Shown here: piece after piece, positions 11,297-26,300 of the stretch
Position numbering within the stretch: the first letter of the stretch is position 1
Layout: every line of letters begins with the position of its first letter
Assembly: GCA_034440615.1 (NCBI GenBank)
Contig: JAOTOM010005059.1
Location: forward strand, 2,501 to 66,500
Source of the DNA: Ashinkailepas kermadecensis
Lineage: Eukaryota > Arthropoda > Thecostraca > Neolepadidae
DNA length: 64,000 nt
Reading direction: 5' to 3'
Notes under the pieces: model-generated
What the model was told of the DNA's origin: nothing
Seen by the model: only the letters and a program-made list of their open reading frames with translations
The model's database searches: none
Program-made: the position numbers and the translations under genes

Positions 11297-12180
11297 TTAA
11301 CTGGCGCGAATGAATGTTATGTGACATGCTTGCGAATACTTTGTTATGTTAACATCAGATTAGCACTGTGCATCAGGCCCTTCGATGATACTATGCCGGC
11401 GACGATGCGGAGGAAAATAAACGCAACTAACTTTCGATTTCGTCTCAACACATAGCATGCTTTGCTACCACGGAACTATGGGTAATTCTCTAACTACCTA
11501 CGAAGCATGGGCAACAAATGGTATGCAGCTGAAGTGGCCGCTGCTCCCTCAGCCTGCAAACGTGAGTATTGCCCTCATCTAACTTTGATCAATCATAATT
11601 ACGAAAATATTACAATTTGAGAAAAGCATGCCTAATTCCCCAGGTATAAACGGTTCCGAGGAGCGCAAACATAAGACCTTTGGGCCCGGGGCGTCGATTT
11701 GTATACTTTTGTGGGTGCCATGGCACCATCAATGTCGCGACCCCCCCCCCTCCCACTAACTTACGCTAGTTTTATTCTGATGAGAAGATAGCTAAGGTAA
11801 AAAATTAAGCACACCATGTTACTTATAATACATAGGTGATGCCAAACAGCATATTTTGCACTGAAAGGACACAGACTTGGATTGGATAGTGGAATGACTC
11901 CATCTTATGCTGCAAAAGTGAAAATTTGCACGCAAACTTGAAACAAAATAGTCAGATTTCCTTCAACTTTGCAACCACAGCTGTGCATCATAAGATGTTG
12001 CGATTAGCCGATGCTGATACATTTCAAACATAATTATCCGCAAAATCTCCAAAGCCACTGGTCAACAATTGCATCGTCATACTGATGCATGTATCAAACT
12101 AGCCTTATAAAGGTATCCACAACCAACGTCTCATGTTTGGAGAGTGGCCATGTGGGTAATAGACACTAGTCCGTATGAAA
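11297..12180. other. Intergenic sequence, no gene seen
   Basis: AT-rich, with a C run near 11741-11751. No exon or repeat unit recognised. Confidence 0.4.
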
Positions 12181-13162
<982 letters not shown>

Positions 13163-13165
<3 letters not shown>

Positions 13166-13282
13166 TTGTCGTGCTGATGAGTCTATATCAGAATACCCAA
13201 TGCTCATAGCGTTTAATGATTCAAAACATCAGGAATCAAAAGTACTAGGCGTTCAATCAATCCTCTAATTTCGGAGACTTGA
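13163..13282. other. Short spacer before the LINE fragment
   Basis: No structure recognised. Confidence 0.4.
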
Positions 13283-14820
13283 TTAAGTATGTGGGAATTT
13301 CAGGCACAGGGTGTGATAGCTGGCTAGGTTCTCCGCACTGAGTCTCCTCAGCAGATACGAAACATGGTCAAACGTTTTGCGTCCGAAAATTACTTTTGCC
13401 GAATAGTTGATTTTTTTTATGCGAGATAGGTTCTTTTTGGTTCCGTTACCATACACAAAAATACAGTGGCGGATCTGCGAGAAGACCAGGGCGTTGACCA
13501 GCGCGGAGATGACAGCAGGTGGAATGTGTCCCCTTAGATGCAATAGAACACCCAGAACTCCAAAACAACGTCGAGTCACTTCTGAGACGTGCGAGTCTCA
13601 GCTGAGCGAGCGATCGAAAATACAGAGAAGGGACACCTCTCCATGGTCACATGCGGATAGGATCGGGTCGGATTTGGAAGTCATGGCGGTTTCCGTCGGG
13701 TGGCGAGAACGGAAGCCGTGCTGAGTTGGAAAGAGGAGGTGATTTCTGACAGATAATTGTAGAGCTGCTGGTGGACGGCATGCTCTACAATTTTCGCAAT
13801 AATTGGGACAATGGAGATAGGACGGAAATTGGAAGGGCCAGAGGGATCACCGGATTTGAAGATGGGATGAACGAGGGAGTGCTTCCAAGAATCAGGAACA
13901 TCGGATTGAGTAATGCTGGAATTAACCAAATGCATGAGCACCGCAATTGTCGAGTCGAAGCACACCCTGAACATGTGGATGCTGACACCGTCCTCGCCGC
14001 AGGCCGACGAGCTGTTCATCCCGAAGACGACGGTTTGCAGCTCAGATAGCGACAACGGCTCCATGGTAAACGCACAGGCACCGACACGCGGCAAACGGCA
14101 GGAAATACTCGGAGTCGCTCCCATACGCCTAACCGCATCAGCCACGCACGGGCCTGCGCGGACGAAAAATCGGTTCAGGTCATCAGCTGTCGCATCAGGC
14201 AGCTTACGAATGGCCCGCTTGCCACCGACGAATGACCTGATATGTCGCCACATTGACCTCCGCCCATCCTCACGAATGCGCCGCTCAACATCGTCGCGGC
14301 TATCACGCCTAATCGCCGACCGTACAGCTCGGTTGGCGTCCCTGTACTCCGTAGACTGCTGTCCATAGACAGCCAGCGCACCACGGCGGCGACACATTAA
14401 AGCTTTGGTTTCATCCGATACAACCGGGGCGCTAGGGTTCCTGATGCTAACAGTCCTGATGGGAGCATGGATGTCAATGATGGGCAAAAAGATGGTAGAA
14501 AACAGTCCCACTTGAGCGTGATGGAGGGAGAATAAAAACAGAACGCCATGGAGTTCTGCACGCTTCATGAAGCAAGACATTCTGATCTGTACGGCGAGAG
14601 CATGGGGAGCGAGCAGTGGCGCCGCTCGGTCTAGATCTCGGCATATTAACAGAAACACGAAAACAAATCTATGCGGACTAAAGTTACACAATTTTGTACG
14701 GCTGTGCTTCAAAATGTCACGACAGTTGGTGATAACCACGTCAAGAAGAGAGCCAGTCGAATAGGTGGGCGATGTCACACACTGAGATTAAGAGTAATAC
14801 AAATAATCAGATGGTGCATG
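13283..14820 (-). pseudogene. Non-LTR retrotransposon ORF2 fragment (endonuclease C-terminus and reverse transcriptase), broken
   Basis: The minus-strand frame 14778-13681 has an endonuclease-end motif (PTYSTGSLLDVVIT), a long linker, and the N-terminal reverse-transcriptase block WKHSLVHPIFKSGDPSG then FRPISIVPIIAKIVEH. Just after SSFQLST the frame shifts, and a second frame continues GFRSRHPTETAM and DHGEVSLLCIFD. The palm with the catalytic F/Y-A-D-D box is missing. The sequence resumes at 13579-13283 with the thumb/C-terminal block (LVFSQIRHCIFVYGNGT, RIKKINYSAKVIFGRK). It is therefore 5' truncated, frameshifted and internally deleted. The style is Jockey/CR1-like; the clade is inference. 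No activity is expected. Confidence 0.88.
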
Positions 14821-14924
14821 CTTGCCTGGCGCGGGCGCATATTTCAGAGTTCTTGAATGGCATCAGGAACATACCTGTTTTTATTTTTACTGCAGATCTC
14901 CCCGATGTCCGCATTAACATTGCG

Positions 14925-15363
14925 TCTGACGCATAACGTGCGACTTCTGGGGCTCCGGCGCGACGTTTTGGGCCCACAGTGTGATTTTCAAGGGCAGCGA
15001 CGCGACTTTTTTGGGTCCGAGTGAATTTCTGTTTGGGCCTCGTCGTCATTTATTAGGATTCCTAGCGCGAGTTTTAGTGGCCTCGACACGTCTTGGGGGG
15101 GTGGCGACATGTTTTGGGGCTTGTGGAGCGATTGTTGGGACCCCAGAGTGATTTTCCATGTCCGGAATTATTTTTCGTTGCCCGGATTCATTTTTTTTGT
15201 GTGGTCACGATGATACTTTTGGAACCCCGGTGTGACTTGTCAAGCCCCTAGCGTGATTGTCAGGGGCCCTGGTGTAGCATTTTGATATCCCTGCCTCAGC
15301 GTGATTTCCAGGAACTCCGACCCGACTTTTTGGGGCCCCATCGTTATTTTCATGAACCCTATA
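14925..15363. mobile_element. Giant minisatellite-bodied element, copy C (fragment)
   Basis: Collinear with about 8040-8350 of copy A and 57925-58240 of copy B: GGGGCTCCGGCGCGAC, GTGTGATTTTCAAGGGCA, CCTCGTCGTCATTT, CCTCGACACG, and CAAGCCCCTAGCGTGATT in the same order. Truncated at both ends. Confidence 0.8.
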
Positions 15364-15365
15364 CG

Positions 15366-16119
15366 CAGGGGTGTAGAATCTTATTCAGTTGGGAGGATTC
15401 CAGGCCCCACAATTTGCAGCTCAGCCTCCCCAACCTGGCAGCCAGCCACCCCCCCCCCCACACACACACTTTGGAAGTCAAACCCATGGAAAATTCAAAC
15501 AATGCTGCATAGTTGTCGAGTACGACCTACTACTGGTGTTCAACCTAGGTATGTGTAACATTGCACACAATTTATGAGTGGTGACGATATCCTCGTGGTT
15601 CTTCTAAGTATTCTTTAGTTTGGTGGTGCCTGTCCTCTTTGATAAATTGAAATAGTGCAAGTAATCCTATTTTAAGTTTTCTCAAATCGATAATCACAAT
15701 GGTCATTTAGCACTGATCGCAATATGGAGTTTGCTATGATGGTTACATGTTGTTTCTTTTCGTACTGTTTTTAATCCGTTTTGATGGACGGAAAATTTGA
15801 AGTAACATATGTAAATGTCATAAAACATTAATGAAATTAAGCACAATGGGAAGCGAAAAGGGAAGAAGTCGTTTCGGCACTAAGTGGATTCTCGACTAAC
15901 CATTTCCTGATTATTTTGTCAGCGGACAGGCTAAGTTGATGGAAACTTGAAAAAAAGAAAGTAATATTTGTGAAACTAACGTTTTCTATGATGGCGAAAT
16001 AAAATGGCCCAAATCCGGGAAGAAATTGGTATTTGGAGGTACCCTAGGTTGATTGACCCAGGGCTGAGCCTCCTCCCCCCCCCCCCCAACCCAACTGATC
16101 TTGCGATCCCACACCTCTG
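15366..16119. mobile_element. Possible TIR element abutting copy C
   Basis: Left end CAGGGGTGTAGAATC with CAGTTGGG inside; right end reverse complement CAGAGGTGTGGGATCG with CAGTTGGG inside. Both arms reach G/C runs and an ACCT/AGGT-containing segment. No matching target duplication was found (CCTATACG against CCGGAGAT), so the boundaries are uncertain. The interior is AT-rich and non-coding. Confidence 0.35.
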
Positions 16120-16449
16120 CCGGAGATAGCGTAAGTTGCGTATGCTTTACTGTCCCTCTTTCCTGGCAAGGCATTATTCTTACCATCCCGATATCTAACG
16201 GACTTATTTTACATCATAGTATCCCTTATTGGATGTGAAACAGTACAGCCTACTCTGTGCTTGCAAGTGGGGGTCTTTGGAAGTTGGGTTGCATCAGACG
16301 GCCAGACGCCTTATCAGGACAGAAAAATAAACGCAATGTTAGAACTGAGCATGCCAAGCTACACTAGAAAATGTCTCAAGACTGCCAGGGAACGTCTACC
16401 GAAAGATAGTTAAGCATTGGAAGGAAATCAATCAGAAAAAAGATGAAGA
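16120..16449. other. Intergenic sequence, nothing recognised
   Basis: No exon or repeat identified. Confidence 0.4.
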
Positions 16450-16850
16450 CAAAACAACCCGCCACGTTCGCGTGCCTGCGTGAATGCGTATGAAGCCTGC
16501 CACGTCCATGTGCCTGTGTCGGTAGGTGTGAAGCCTGCCACGCCCGCATGCTTGTGTCGGTAAACGTGAAGCCCGCTACATCCGCGGGCCTGTGTCGGTA
16601 AATGTGAAGACTGCCACATCCGCGGGCCTGTGTCGGTTGGTTATTGGTTTTACGACACGTCGACCGTTGAGTCATGTAGCGTCGCCAATCTCTCACGCCG
16701 ATTGGTCGCGGGCGAAGAGTAGCGACAGGTGAGACTCGAACCCACAACCTTTCGATTGTGAGACGAGCATCTTACCCATAGACCACTTGTCCCCCACGGG
16801 CCTGTGTCGATGAATGTGAAGACCACAGGGGAACGCATTTCCGAAGGATA
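16450..16850. repeat. ~40-45-bp minisatellite invaded by a SINE
   Basis: Four to five units of the type GCCTGTGTCGGTAAATGTGA then AGCCTGCCACATCCGCGG. The array resumes after the SINE at 16797 (CGGGCCTGTGTCGATGAATG), so the SINE inserted into an existing array. Confidence 0.75.
16636..16796 (-). mobile_element. tRNA-derived SINE, family 1, copy 1
   Basis: Read on the minus strand it has a tRNA-like head (GGGGGACAAGTGGTCTATGG as A box region, GGTTCGAGTC as B box) and a tail AACGGTCGACGTGTCGTAAA ending in AACCAATAACC. Flanked by CGGGCCTGTGTCG at 16623-16635 and 16797-16809, a 13-bp duplication, although this also lies within the minisatellite unit. The head resembles a valine-type tRNA (CAC in the anticodon position); this is inference. 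Confidence 0.88.
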
Positions 16851-17040
16851 CATAACAAGGGTTAGAACCAATAAATGAGAAGTGAAACCAATCAGCCTAG
16901 CACGTCGGCATGTGTATTGTGCGCACGTGCATACCATACCATATACACACCATTTCATACCACGTACATAGCGGGCAGCGCATGTCTACCCCTCATCGCT
17001 CACAGCCAAAGGAAACCACACCTGTATACCATTCGAGACA
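16851..17040. other. Spacer between minisatellites
   Basis: Short run with CATACCATACCATATACAC and related microsatellite-like text. No gene seen. Confidence 0.4.
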
Positions 17041-17222
17041 ATAGTGTTCGGCCAGGGGCGAGTCGAGCTGACAGTGCTCAGTCAGGGGCGGTGCGAGCTG
17101 ACAGTGCTCGGCCAGAGGGGAGGCGAGCTCACAGTGTTCGGTTAGGGGCGAGGCGAGCTCATAGTGCTCGGCCAGGAGCGAAGCGAGCTCACAGTGCTCA
17201 GCGAAGGGCGAGGCGAGCTTAG
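17041..17222. repeat. 30-bp minisatellite at the Beclin 1 stop codon
   Basis: About six copies of a 30-bp unit containing GGCGAGCTCACAGTGCTCGG then CCAGGGGCGA. Its right edge includes the TAA stop complement of the Beclin 1 frame (17219-17221), so it occupies the start of the 3' untranslated region. Confidence 0.88.
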
Positions 17223-17357
17223 GTGGGCTCCGGAGATGCCGCAGGGGCCAGCTCGCCCAGTGTCGAGTCGGCGCACACCCACGCGATTCCCCACTTCAGG
17301 TTAGTCAGCATGTACTTGAGCGCCTTGGTCCAATGCTCCTCGGAATTCAGCTGGATC
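17219..17357 (-). CDS. BECN1: Beclin 1 coding exon 9 (terminal)
   Basis: Acceptor GTCCGCAG/GATCC. Encodes [27 protein letters not shown], then a short divergent tail ([18 protein letters not shown]) that is longer than the vertebrate C-terminus. Stop TAA at 17219-17221. Confidence 0.95.
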
Positions 17358-20300
17358 CTGCGGACACAAGTTTCGTCATTTCCTTGAGCACTGAGATAGC
17401 TTTCTGTTGAGATGATCGCTCGCTGGGAGTAGTCCTTGCATAGTTGTACATACAGATATCTGACAGAATGGATGAGCGCAAAAGCAAATAAAACTATGTG
17501 ACCAAAAAGTGAAAGATGGTAAACAATGTACGAGACGTGTTGGAAATGATGAAGGGGAAATGGGAAATAGGAAAATGGTTCATATAAAATGTTTTGCATG
17601 CGTTGAAATATCGCAAGTATCAGTAGGCAGTATACTTTGATACCACCTGCGCTGCTTCTGCAGCATTTTCTGGATATGCACAAGCCAAACATTACAATGT
17701 TTGGCCCCAAATAATATTGCAATGATTTTGTTAATGCATACACTAATTTAACATTCCCTACCCACATTATGACTGATATGAACCATGTCCATGTGGATAC
17801 GGTGAACTGATGATGTCGATAGCAAACATACACTTTAAAGGGGATTGCATTCCATCACTTCGGCTACAGTTGTGTACCCAGGCACCAGAAGTCAGGTAAA
17901 AACCAAGCCCGGCGCATGGCGTAGTACCACACCCGAGAGCGCTATGTAACGCAACGTGAAATGTGCATACAATCACCATGAATGTTACCTGCTCCTTGTA
18001 TACAATAGAAAAGGAACTAAAAAACATGTCCTCGATTCAGAGACGACATAAAAACAAATAGAAAACAATATAACCCGAAAACCCATTCTTCATCACAAGA
18101 GGAATACGAGGAGCGATTTAAAGCGTCGACTGATTATTTGTTTTTCAGGTCGCATCGCCCGCTGGGTTATACCGCATGCACGAGTGATTCACAGCAAAAC
18201 ATACCCACTTGTAAGAGGCCGCGGCCGCACGGCGTTCCTTCGACGCGGGCCAGCGCACCGCTAATACCGCCCAGATGTTCTCACCACGGAAACGGACAAT
18301 AAGCAGTGCCTCAACAGACCAACCATCCGGTGCTCTTACTTGACAGAGTAGGCTGTGCCCGCCTGCGGGTCTTCGATTTTTCCCTTGGACACCTTGTACG
18401 GCAGTCGGAACTTGGCATCACCAGATTCGATTTTCTCCTGGTGACAACACGCATCAAATGCTACCAAATGTTACCATATACGGACACTCCGCTCGTCACA
18501 CCACCTAACGCCACCAGTAGCGGAATCGCCTGAGGCAACGTTGGAGGCACTGCGTTGTTTTGGATGTTTGCCGTCCAGAATATCATATTCTGCGGAAAAT
18601 TACACTTTTTTTTAAAGAAAAGATAAACTGACTTGCCTGAAAATAACCGCAAACTCAGGACTGTTTGATACACATGCTCCAAATTGACCGGAAGGTGCAC
18701 AGGTCCTTGATATCAGAAACAGAGAACAAATCACCCACTCCGACAGAGAATTACTCAAAATAGTCTTCCACAAATCCAGGATTGCATCACATAGATTCAA
18801 CCGTGCGGTCTGAAGTGAAGCACAGCACACGCCACTGGCGCAGCCATGGGTGCCTGGGTCGGTCAACTAACGCCAATCCAGCGGCCGAAAAACACGCGCT
18901 TTTCCCCGTAGTGACTTTCCATCTTTTGACTGCAACATCTCTGACGACGCCAACATTGCGGAGAACCGTTGCTTTTTACGACGCATTCGACTGCTGCGTC
19001 AGATAGCGCGCCAACCTCTCACGCTGATTTGTCGCGAGTGAACTCGGTAATCCTGCCGGTTGCGAGATTCGAACCCATCATTTTACGATCAAGAATCGAA
19101 CGCCATACCGGCCGAGCCACGTCCACCCCGCCACCTTTACGAAATTCCAGGTTATAGCACTGCAATACCTCACAGTTTTGCCAAAACAGCCAAATGCATC
19201 ACCTTGGTGGCGCAGTCTGTTAATACGTCTGTTTCGAGTGCCGAAGGCTCTTTAATCAAGTTTGACACCGTGCGGGCTTATCCGCGGCTGGCTCCCACCC
19301 AGGAGATGGCAGCAACTGCGGAGTATTGACCGTGTCACGTGACTGACACTGACCGACCAGCACCCGCGGTATCGTGTTCACGGACCCGCTCTGCCATCCC
19401 ACCAGTGTTAAAATACTGATTTATCGTTAGGTGAGGGGTGTCGAAACGAGTACAGTGGGATGTCGAAATCGCTATGGAAATAATGCTGTTTAAAATATTT
19501 CGGTCCTTGAAGCCCAGTTTTGGGACAATTGCATAGTACCATATAACTATCCATTTTGCGTGTATTGAGAGGTACCTAATTTGGAGATACCGATATCAAT
19601 GATAGCGATGCAAATACCTATGCTATAAACTGGTATTGTATAACATAGCACATTATAGGCATGAAATTGCACTACGGGAATATCGTTATCACGATCCCGG
19701 ATCCGTTATGATGAGCATAAGCATGATACAAATATACGGTAGTGTTAGAAATGAGGCATGATGACTCCACAAGCACGCACCAAGAAGCACGATGCCGATA
19801 ATTATTTGGGAAGGGTGTCGACTCAGTGTTCGGTAAGTGGTATATTCCACCCTATTTCCGACTAATTTATCACTGCATCACACAGACCGTTCGGTCCGTG
19901 GCGCGCCCAGAGGGCGCGGCCTCGCCTCGTGTCAACGGAAACTTAAGAACAAGCGCGTGAACAACACTGCCTCGCAAGTGTGCCGAAAAAAAATGTAACC
20001 TCTGCCGTAGGTATGTAGTTTGTCTGCGTGCCTGTGCGAATGTGCACCGCAACCTCACGTGGAAGACCAATTTCTTTCTAACGCGAAAGCAATACAATTC
20101 GACCTCGCTAGGCTAATAAGGCGTCGTTACAAATCGAGCGAAGTTGCCTGGAGATGAACATCTGGAAGGATCGTCCAACGCGCCATTCACACGCAGACCA
20201 TTGCCATCCAGTGATCTCGGCATCACAGGATCAGGAAGGGCTCGCGTCCCCAATACACAGTGGTGGCACACACACCTGAAGCTCTCCATCCAGTGAACTC

Positions 20301-23300
20301 GGCACCACAGGATCAGGAAGGGCTCGCGTCCCCAACACACAGTGGTGGCACACACACCTGAAGCTCTCCATCCGGTGAACTGGGCATCACAGGATCAGGA
20401 AGGGCTCGCGTCCCCAACACACAGTGGTGGCACACACACCTGAAGCTCTTGCAGACATTCTAGGAAGGCTACCATTGCGGCGTCGAACTTGGTATTCCAG
20501 ATGAATTTGAAACCGCCCGCGCCGTACAGCGGTAGCTCACGGCCGTCAGCCAACACCTGGCGGTCACTCACGGCCGTCAGCCAATACCTGGCGGTCACTC
20601 ACGGCCGTCAGCCAACACCTGGCGGTCACTCACGGCCGTCAGCCAACACCTGGCGGTCACTCACGGCCGTCAGCCAACACCTGGCGGTCACTCACGGCCG
20701 TCAGCCAACACCTGGCGGTCACTCACGGCCGTCAGCCAATGCCTGGCGGTCACTCACGGCCGTCAGCCAACACCAGGTGGTAGTGGCCATGGCCAGGTCA
20801 CACTGAATCATGTCACGTGACATGGTCAGGCTCCAGGGTAACGGATCACACGGGGCCACGCTCAGAATCGGACAGCTTTCTGTGAAGTTTGATGATGCGT
20901 GCCAGTATCGTATGCTGACAGAACACTATTTGTATTCGAAACAGATTCAATAGCGTCATTTTTCCTGCCGGAAAACGTTTGTGGTGACTCTTGTTTCCAT
21001 CGCGAATATCTACACGTGAGTCTTCATCTGCACTTTAAACTTGCGAGGTTTCGTGTGTGCATTGGCAGCATTCGTGGATTTATATTTCGATGTCATGGAT
21101 TTGAATGGGAAAATTTTGTACCGTCTCATACGGAAGGTTAATGTTCTTCCCCGTTGTGGCAGTACAAACCCTCTTTTGCCCTTTACAGTAGGCTTTGGGC
21201 ATGTTTTACGAAAGATCAATGATATCAAAATGTTCCCAGTTTTACTAATATGCTTGCAGTCATTGTGCAATACCACCATTCAAACATAAGCGAGAGAAAG
21301 GAGATAATAATTTTCCATAGAGCATAATTCAGGATAGCAAAAATCCAGCATCACGCTGTTTTTCGAACCCTGAATGGCAGCCAATTACCACCAGCACCAT
21401 CGGAGTACCTACATCTATTACAATTAACAGGTACCACAATAACAGGTGCATCCAATACAACCAGCCACCATAGCATGTACACATCACACAACCAGCTGCA
21501 TCACATGCACAACTCACACAACCAGCTGCCATCACATGTACATCTCACACAATCAGTTGTTATCGCAGGCAAATCTCACATAACCAGCTGCCATCACATA
21601 TACATATCACACAACCAGCCATCACATGTACATCTCACACAACCAGCCATCACATGTACATCTCACACAACCAGCCGCCATCACAGGTACATCTCACACA
21701 ACCAGCCGCCATCACAGGTACATCTCACACAACCAGCCATCACATGTACATCCCACACAACCAGCCGCCATCACAGGTACATCTCACACAACCAGCCATC
21801 ACATGTACATCTCACACAACCAGCCATCACATGTACATCTCACACAACCAGCCACCATCACAGGTACATCTCACACAACCAGCCGCCATCACAGGTACAT
21901 CTCACACAACCAGCCATCACATGTACATATCACACAACCAGCCGCCATCACATATACATATCACACAACCAGCCATCACATGTACATATCACACAACCAG
22001 CCATCACATGTACATCTCACACAACCAGCCGCCATCACAGGTACATCTCACACAACCAGCCATCACATGTACATCTCACACAACCAGCCGCCATCACAGG
22101 TACATCTCACACAACCAGCCATCACATGTACATCTCACACAACCAGCCATCACATGTACATCTCACACAACCAGCCGCCATCACATGTACATCTCACACA
22201 ACCAGCCGCCATCACAGGTACATCCCACACAACCAGCCGCCATCACAGGTACATCTCACACAACTAGCCGCCATCACAGGTACATCTCACACAACCAGCC
22301 ATCACATGTACATCTCACACAACCAGCCGCCATCACAGGTACGTCTCACACAACCAGCCGCCATCACAGGTACATCTCACACAACCAGCCATCACATGTA
22401 CATCTCACACAACCAGCCGCCATCACAGGTACATCTCACACAACCAGCCGCCATCACATGTACATCTCACACAACCAGCCGCCCAATACGTCTCACACCA
22501 CCGCCGCCATCACAGGTACATCTCACACAACCAGCCGCCATCACAGGTACATCTCACACAACCTGCCGCCATCACAGGTACATCTCACACAACCAGCCAT
22601 CACATATACGTCTCACACAACCAGCCGCCATCACAGGTACATCTCACACAACCAGCCATCACATATACGTCTCACACAACCAGCCGCCATCACAGGTACA
22701 TCTCACACAACCAGCCATCACATATACGTCTCACACAACCAGCCGCCATCACAGGTACATCTCACACAACCTGCCGCCATCACAGGTACATCCCACACAA
22801 CCAGCCGCCATCACATATACGTCTCACACAACCAGCCGCCATCACAGGTACATCCCACACAACCAGCCATCACATGTACATCTCACACAACCAGCCATCA
22901 CATATACGTCTCACACAACCAGCCGCCATCACAGGTACATCTCACACAACCAGCCATCACATATACGTCTCACACAACCAGCCGCCATCACATGTACATA
23001 TCACACAACCAGCCATCACATGTACATATCACACAACCAGCCGCCATCACAGGTACATCTCACACAACCAGCCATCACATGTACATCTCACACAACCAGC
23101 CGCCATCACAGGTACATCTCACACAACCAGCCGCCATCACAGGTACATCTCACACAACCAGCCATCACATGTACATCTCACACAACCAGCCGCCATCACA
23201 GGTACATCTCACACAACCAGCCATCACATGTACATCTCACACAACCAGCCGCCATCACAGGTACATCTCACACAACCAGCCATCACATGTACATCTCACA

Positions 23301-26300
23301 CAACCAGCCACCATCACAGGTACATCTCACACAACCAGCCGCCATCACATATACGTCTCACACAACCAGCCGCCATCACAGGTACATCTCACACAACCAG
23401 CCGCCATCACAGGTACATCTCACACAACCAGCCGCCATCACATGTACATCTCACACAACCTGCCACCATCACAGGTACATCTCACACAACCAGCCATCAC
23501 ATATACGTCTCACACAACCAGCCGCCATCACAGGTACATCTCACACAACCAGCCGCCATCACAGGTACGTCTCACACAACCAGCCATCACATGTACATCT
23601 CACACAACCAGCCATCACATGTACATCTCACACAACCAGCCGCCATCACAGGTACATCTCACACAACCAGCCATCACATGTACATCTCACACAACCAGCC
23701 GTCATCACAGGTACATCTCACACAACCAGCCGCCATCACAGGTACATCTCACACAACCAGCCGCCATCACAGGTACATCTCACACAACCAGCCGTCATCA
23801 CAGGTACATCTCACACAACCAGCCGTCATCACAGGTACATCTCACACAACCAGCCGCCATCACAGGTACATCTCACACAACCAGCCATCACATGTACATC
23901 TCACACAACCAGCCGCCATCACAGGTACATCTCACACAACCAGCCATCACATGTACATCTCACACAACCAGCCACCATCACAGGCACATCTCACACAACC
24001 AGCCGCCATCACAGGTACATCTCACACAACCAGCCGCCATCACAGGTACATCTCACACAACCAGCCGCCATCACAGGTACATCCCACACAACCAGCCGCC
24101 ATCACAGGTACATCTCACACAACCAGCCGCCATCACAGGTACATCCCACACAACCAGCCGCCATCACAGGTACATCTCACACAACCAGCCGCCATCACAG
24201 GTACATCTCACACAACCAGCCGCCATCACAGGTACATCTCACACAACCAGCCATCACATGTACATCTCACACAACCAGCCGCCATCACAGGTACATCTCA
24301 CACAACCAGCCGCCATCACAGGTACATCTCACACAACCAGCCGCCATCACAGGTACATCTCACACAACCAGCCGCCATCACAGGTACATCTCACACAACC
24401 AGCCGCCATCACAGGTACATCTCACACAACCAGCCATCACATGTACATCTCACACAACCAGCCATCACAGGTACATCTCACACAACCTGCCGCCATCACA
24501 GGTACATCTCACACAACCAGCCATCACAGGTACATCTCACACAACCAGCCATCACATGTACATCTCACACAACCAGCCATCACATGTACATCTCACACAA
24601 CCAGCCGCCATCACAGGTACATATCACACAACCAGCCATCACATGTACATATCACACAACCAGCCGTCATCACAGGTACATCTCACACAACCAGCCGCCA
24701 TCACAGGTACATCTCACACAACCAGCCATCACATGTACATATCACACAACCAGCCGCCATCACAGGTACATATCACACAACCAGCCGTCATCACAGGTAC
24801 ATCTCACACAACCAGCCATCACATGTACATATCCACACAACCAGCCGTCATCACAGGTACATCTCACACAACCAGCCATCACATGTACATCTCACACAAC
24901 CAGCCGCCATCACAGGTACATCTCACACAACCAGCCATCACATGTACATATCACACAACCAGCCGTCATCACAGGTACATCTCACACAACCAGCCATCAC
25001 ATGTACATCTCACACAACCAGCCGTCATCACAGGTACATCTCACACAACCAGCCATCACATGTACATCTCACACAACCAGCCGCCATCACAGGTACATCT
25101 CACACAACCAGCCATCACATGTACATCTCACACAACCAGCCGCCATCACAGGTACGTCTCACACAACCAGCCGCCATCACAGGTACGTCTCACCTGGATG
25201 TAGGAATGGCTGCCAAAGGGCACTATCTTGTACTTGGAGAACTGCAGTCCGATCTTGCGAGCGAGAGCCGTCAGCAGGAGGGCCGTCTGTCCCCAGGCGG
25301 CGTTAATCTCCCACCAGTCCACCGGCACACTGGGCAGGCGGCCCAGACTGAAACACACACAACCAATCTCCCACCAGTCCACCGGCACACTGGGCAGGCG
25401 GCCCAGACTGAAACACACACAACCAATCTCCCACCAGTCCACCGGCACACTGGGCAGGCGGCCCTGACTGAGACACACACAACCAATCTCCCACCAGTTC
25501 ACCGGCACACTGGGCAAGCGGCCCGGACCATCACATACCTCGTCCACCACGCCCATCACGCAATTGATGACGGCTACGGGACTTTGGCGTGACAAAACGA
25601 ATAGCCCACACACGGACGTCAGCGACATCAGCAACTGATGACGGCTGCGGGACCTTGGCGTGACAAGACGAGCAATCCACGCAAGGACGTCAGCGTCAGA
25701 CATCATCAGCACCGTCACAAGCACTGCCGTGTGAGTTCAGAGATAGCCGAGTATCATTTCTCCGCACGACTGGTACTCAATGCAATGACAAACAGTCGCC
25801 ACACAAACAACCAAGTGCAGCAACAAGGCATTTCTTCAGACAGGACGCACCTGCAACCAAAAGTCAGTCGTGATTTCGGGGGTCAAGCATGTGAGCCGGG
25901 CGGCCGTTTGGGAGTCGTACCGGAAGTTGTTGATGGTGCCGAAGTGTCCGCTGTGCCAGATGTGGAAGGTGGCGTTGAAGACGTTGGTCTTCTTCAGCTT
26001 CTCTAGCTGTCGGGTTGTGTAGTCGAGGCGATTGGTCAGGCTGGAACACAACACGGTGCTGATGTCAAACTGCACACACACCAACCAACTGCCGACCGAG
26101 CATATTCTAGCCAGGAAACACAACACGGTGCTGATGTCAAACTGCACACACACCAACCAACTGCCGACCGAGCATATTCTAGGGCTTCTAACCACTCCAG
26201 TAATCAGTAGCAACAAACATCCCAGTCTATCATGCCAGTCCAGTGACCTGCGGTAATCCTCGTCAGCGATGATCAGCTGTTTGCGGTATGCGCAGAATTC

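Noticed and set aside
21475..25592. Open frames of more than 1200 codons over the 31/28-bp array
   Set aside because: All three plus frames stay open through Thr/His/Ser/Gln-rich repeats because the unit lacks stops; the array is an intron of Beclin 1 on the other strand.
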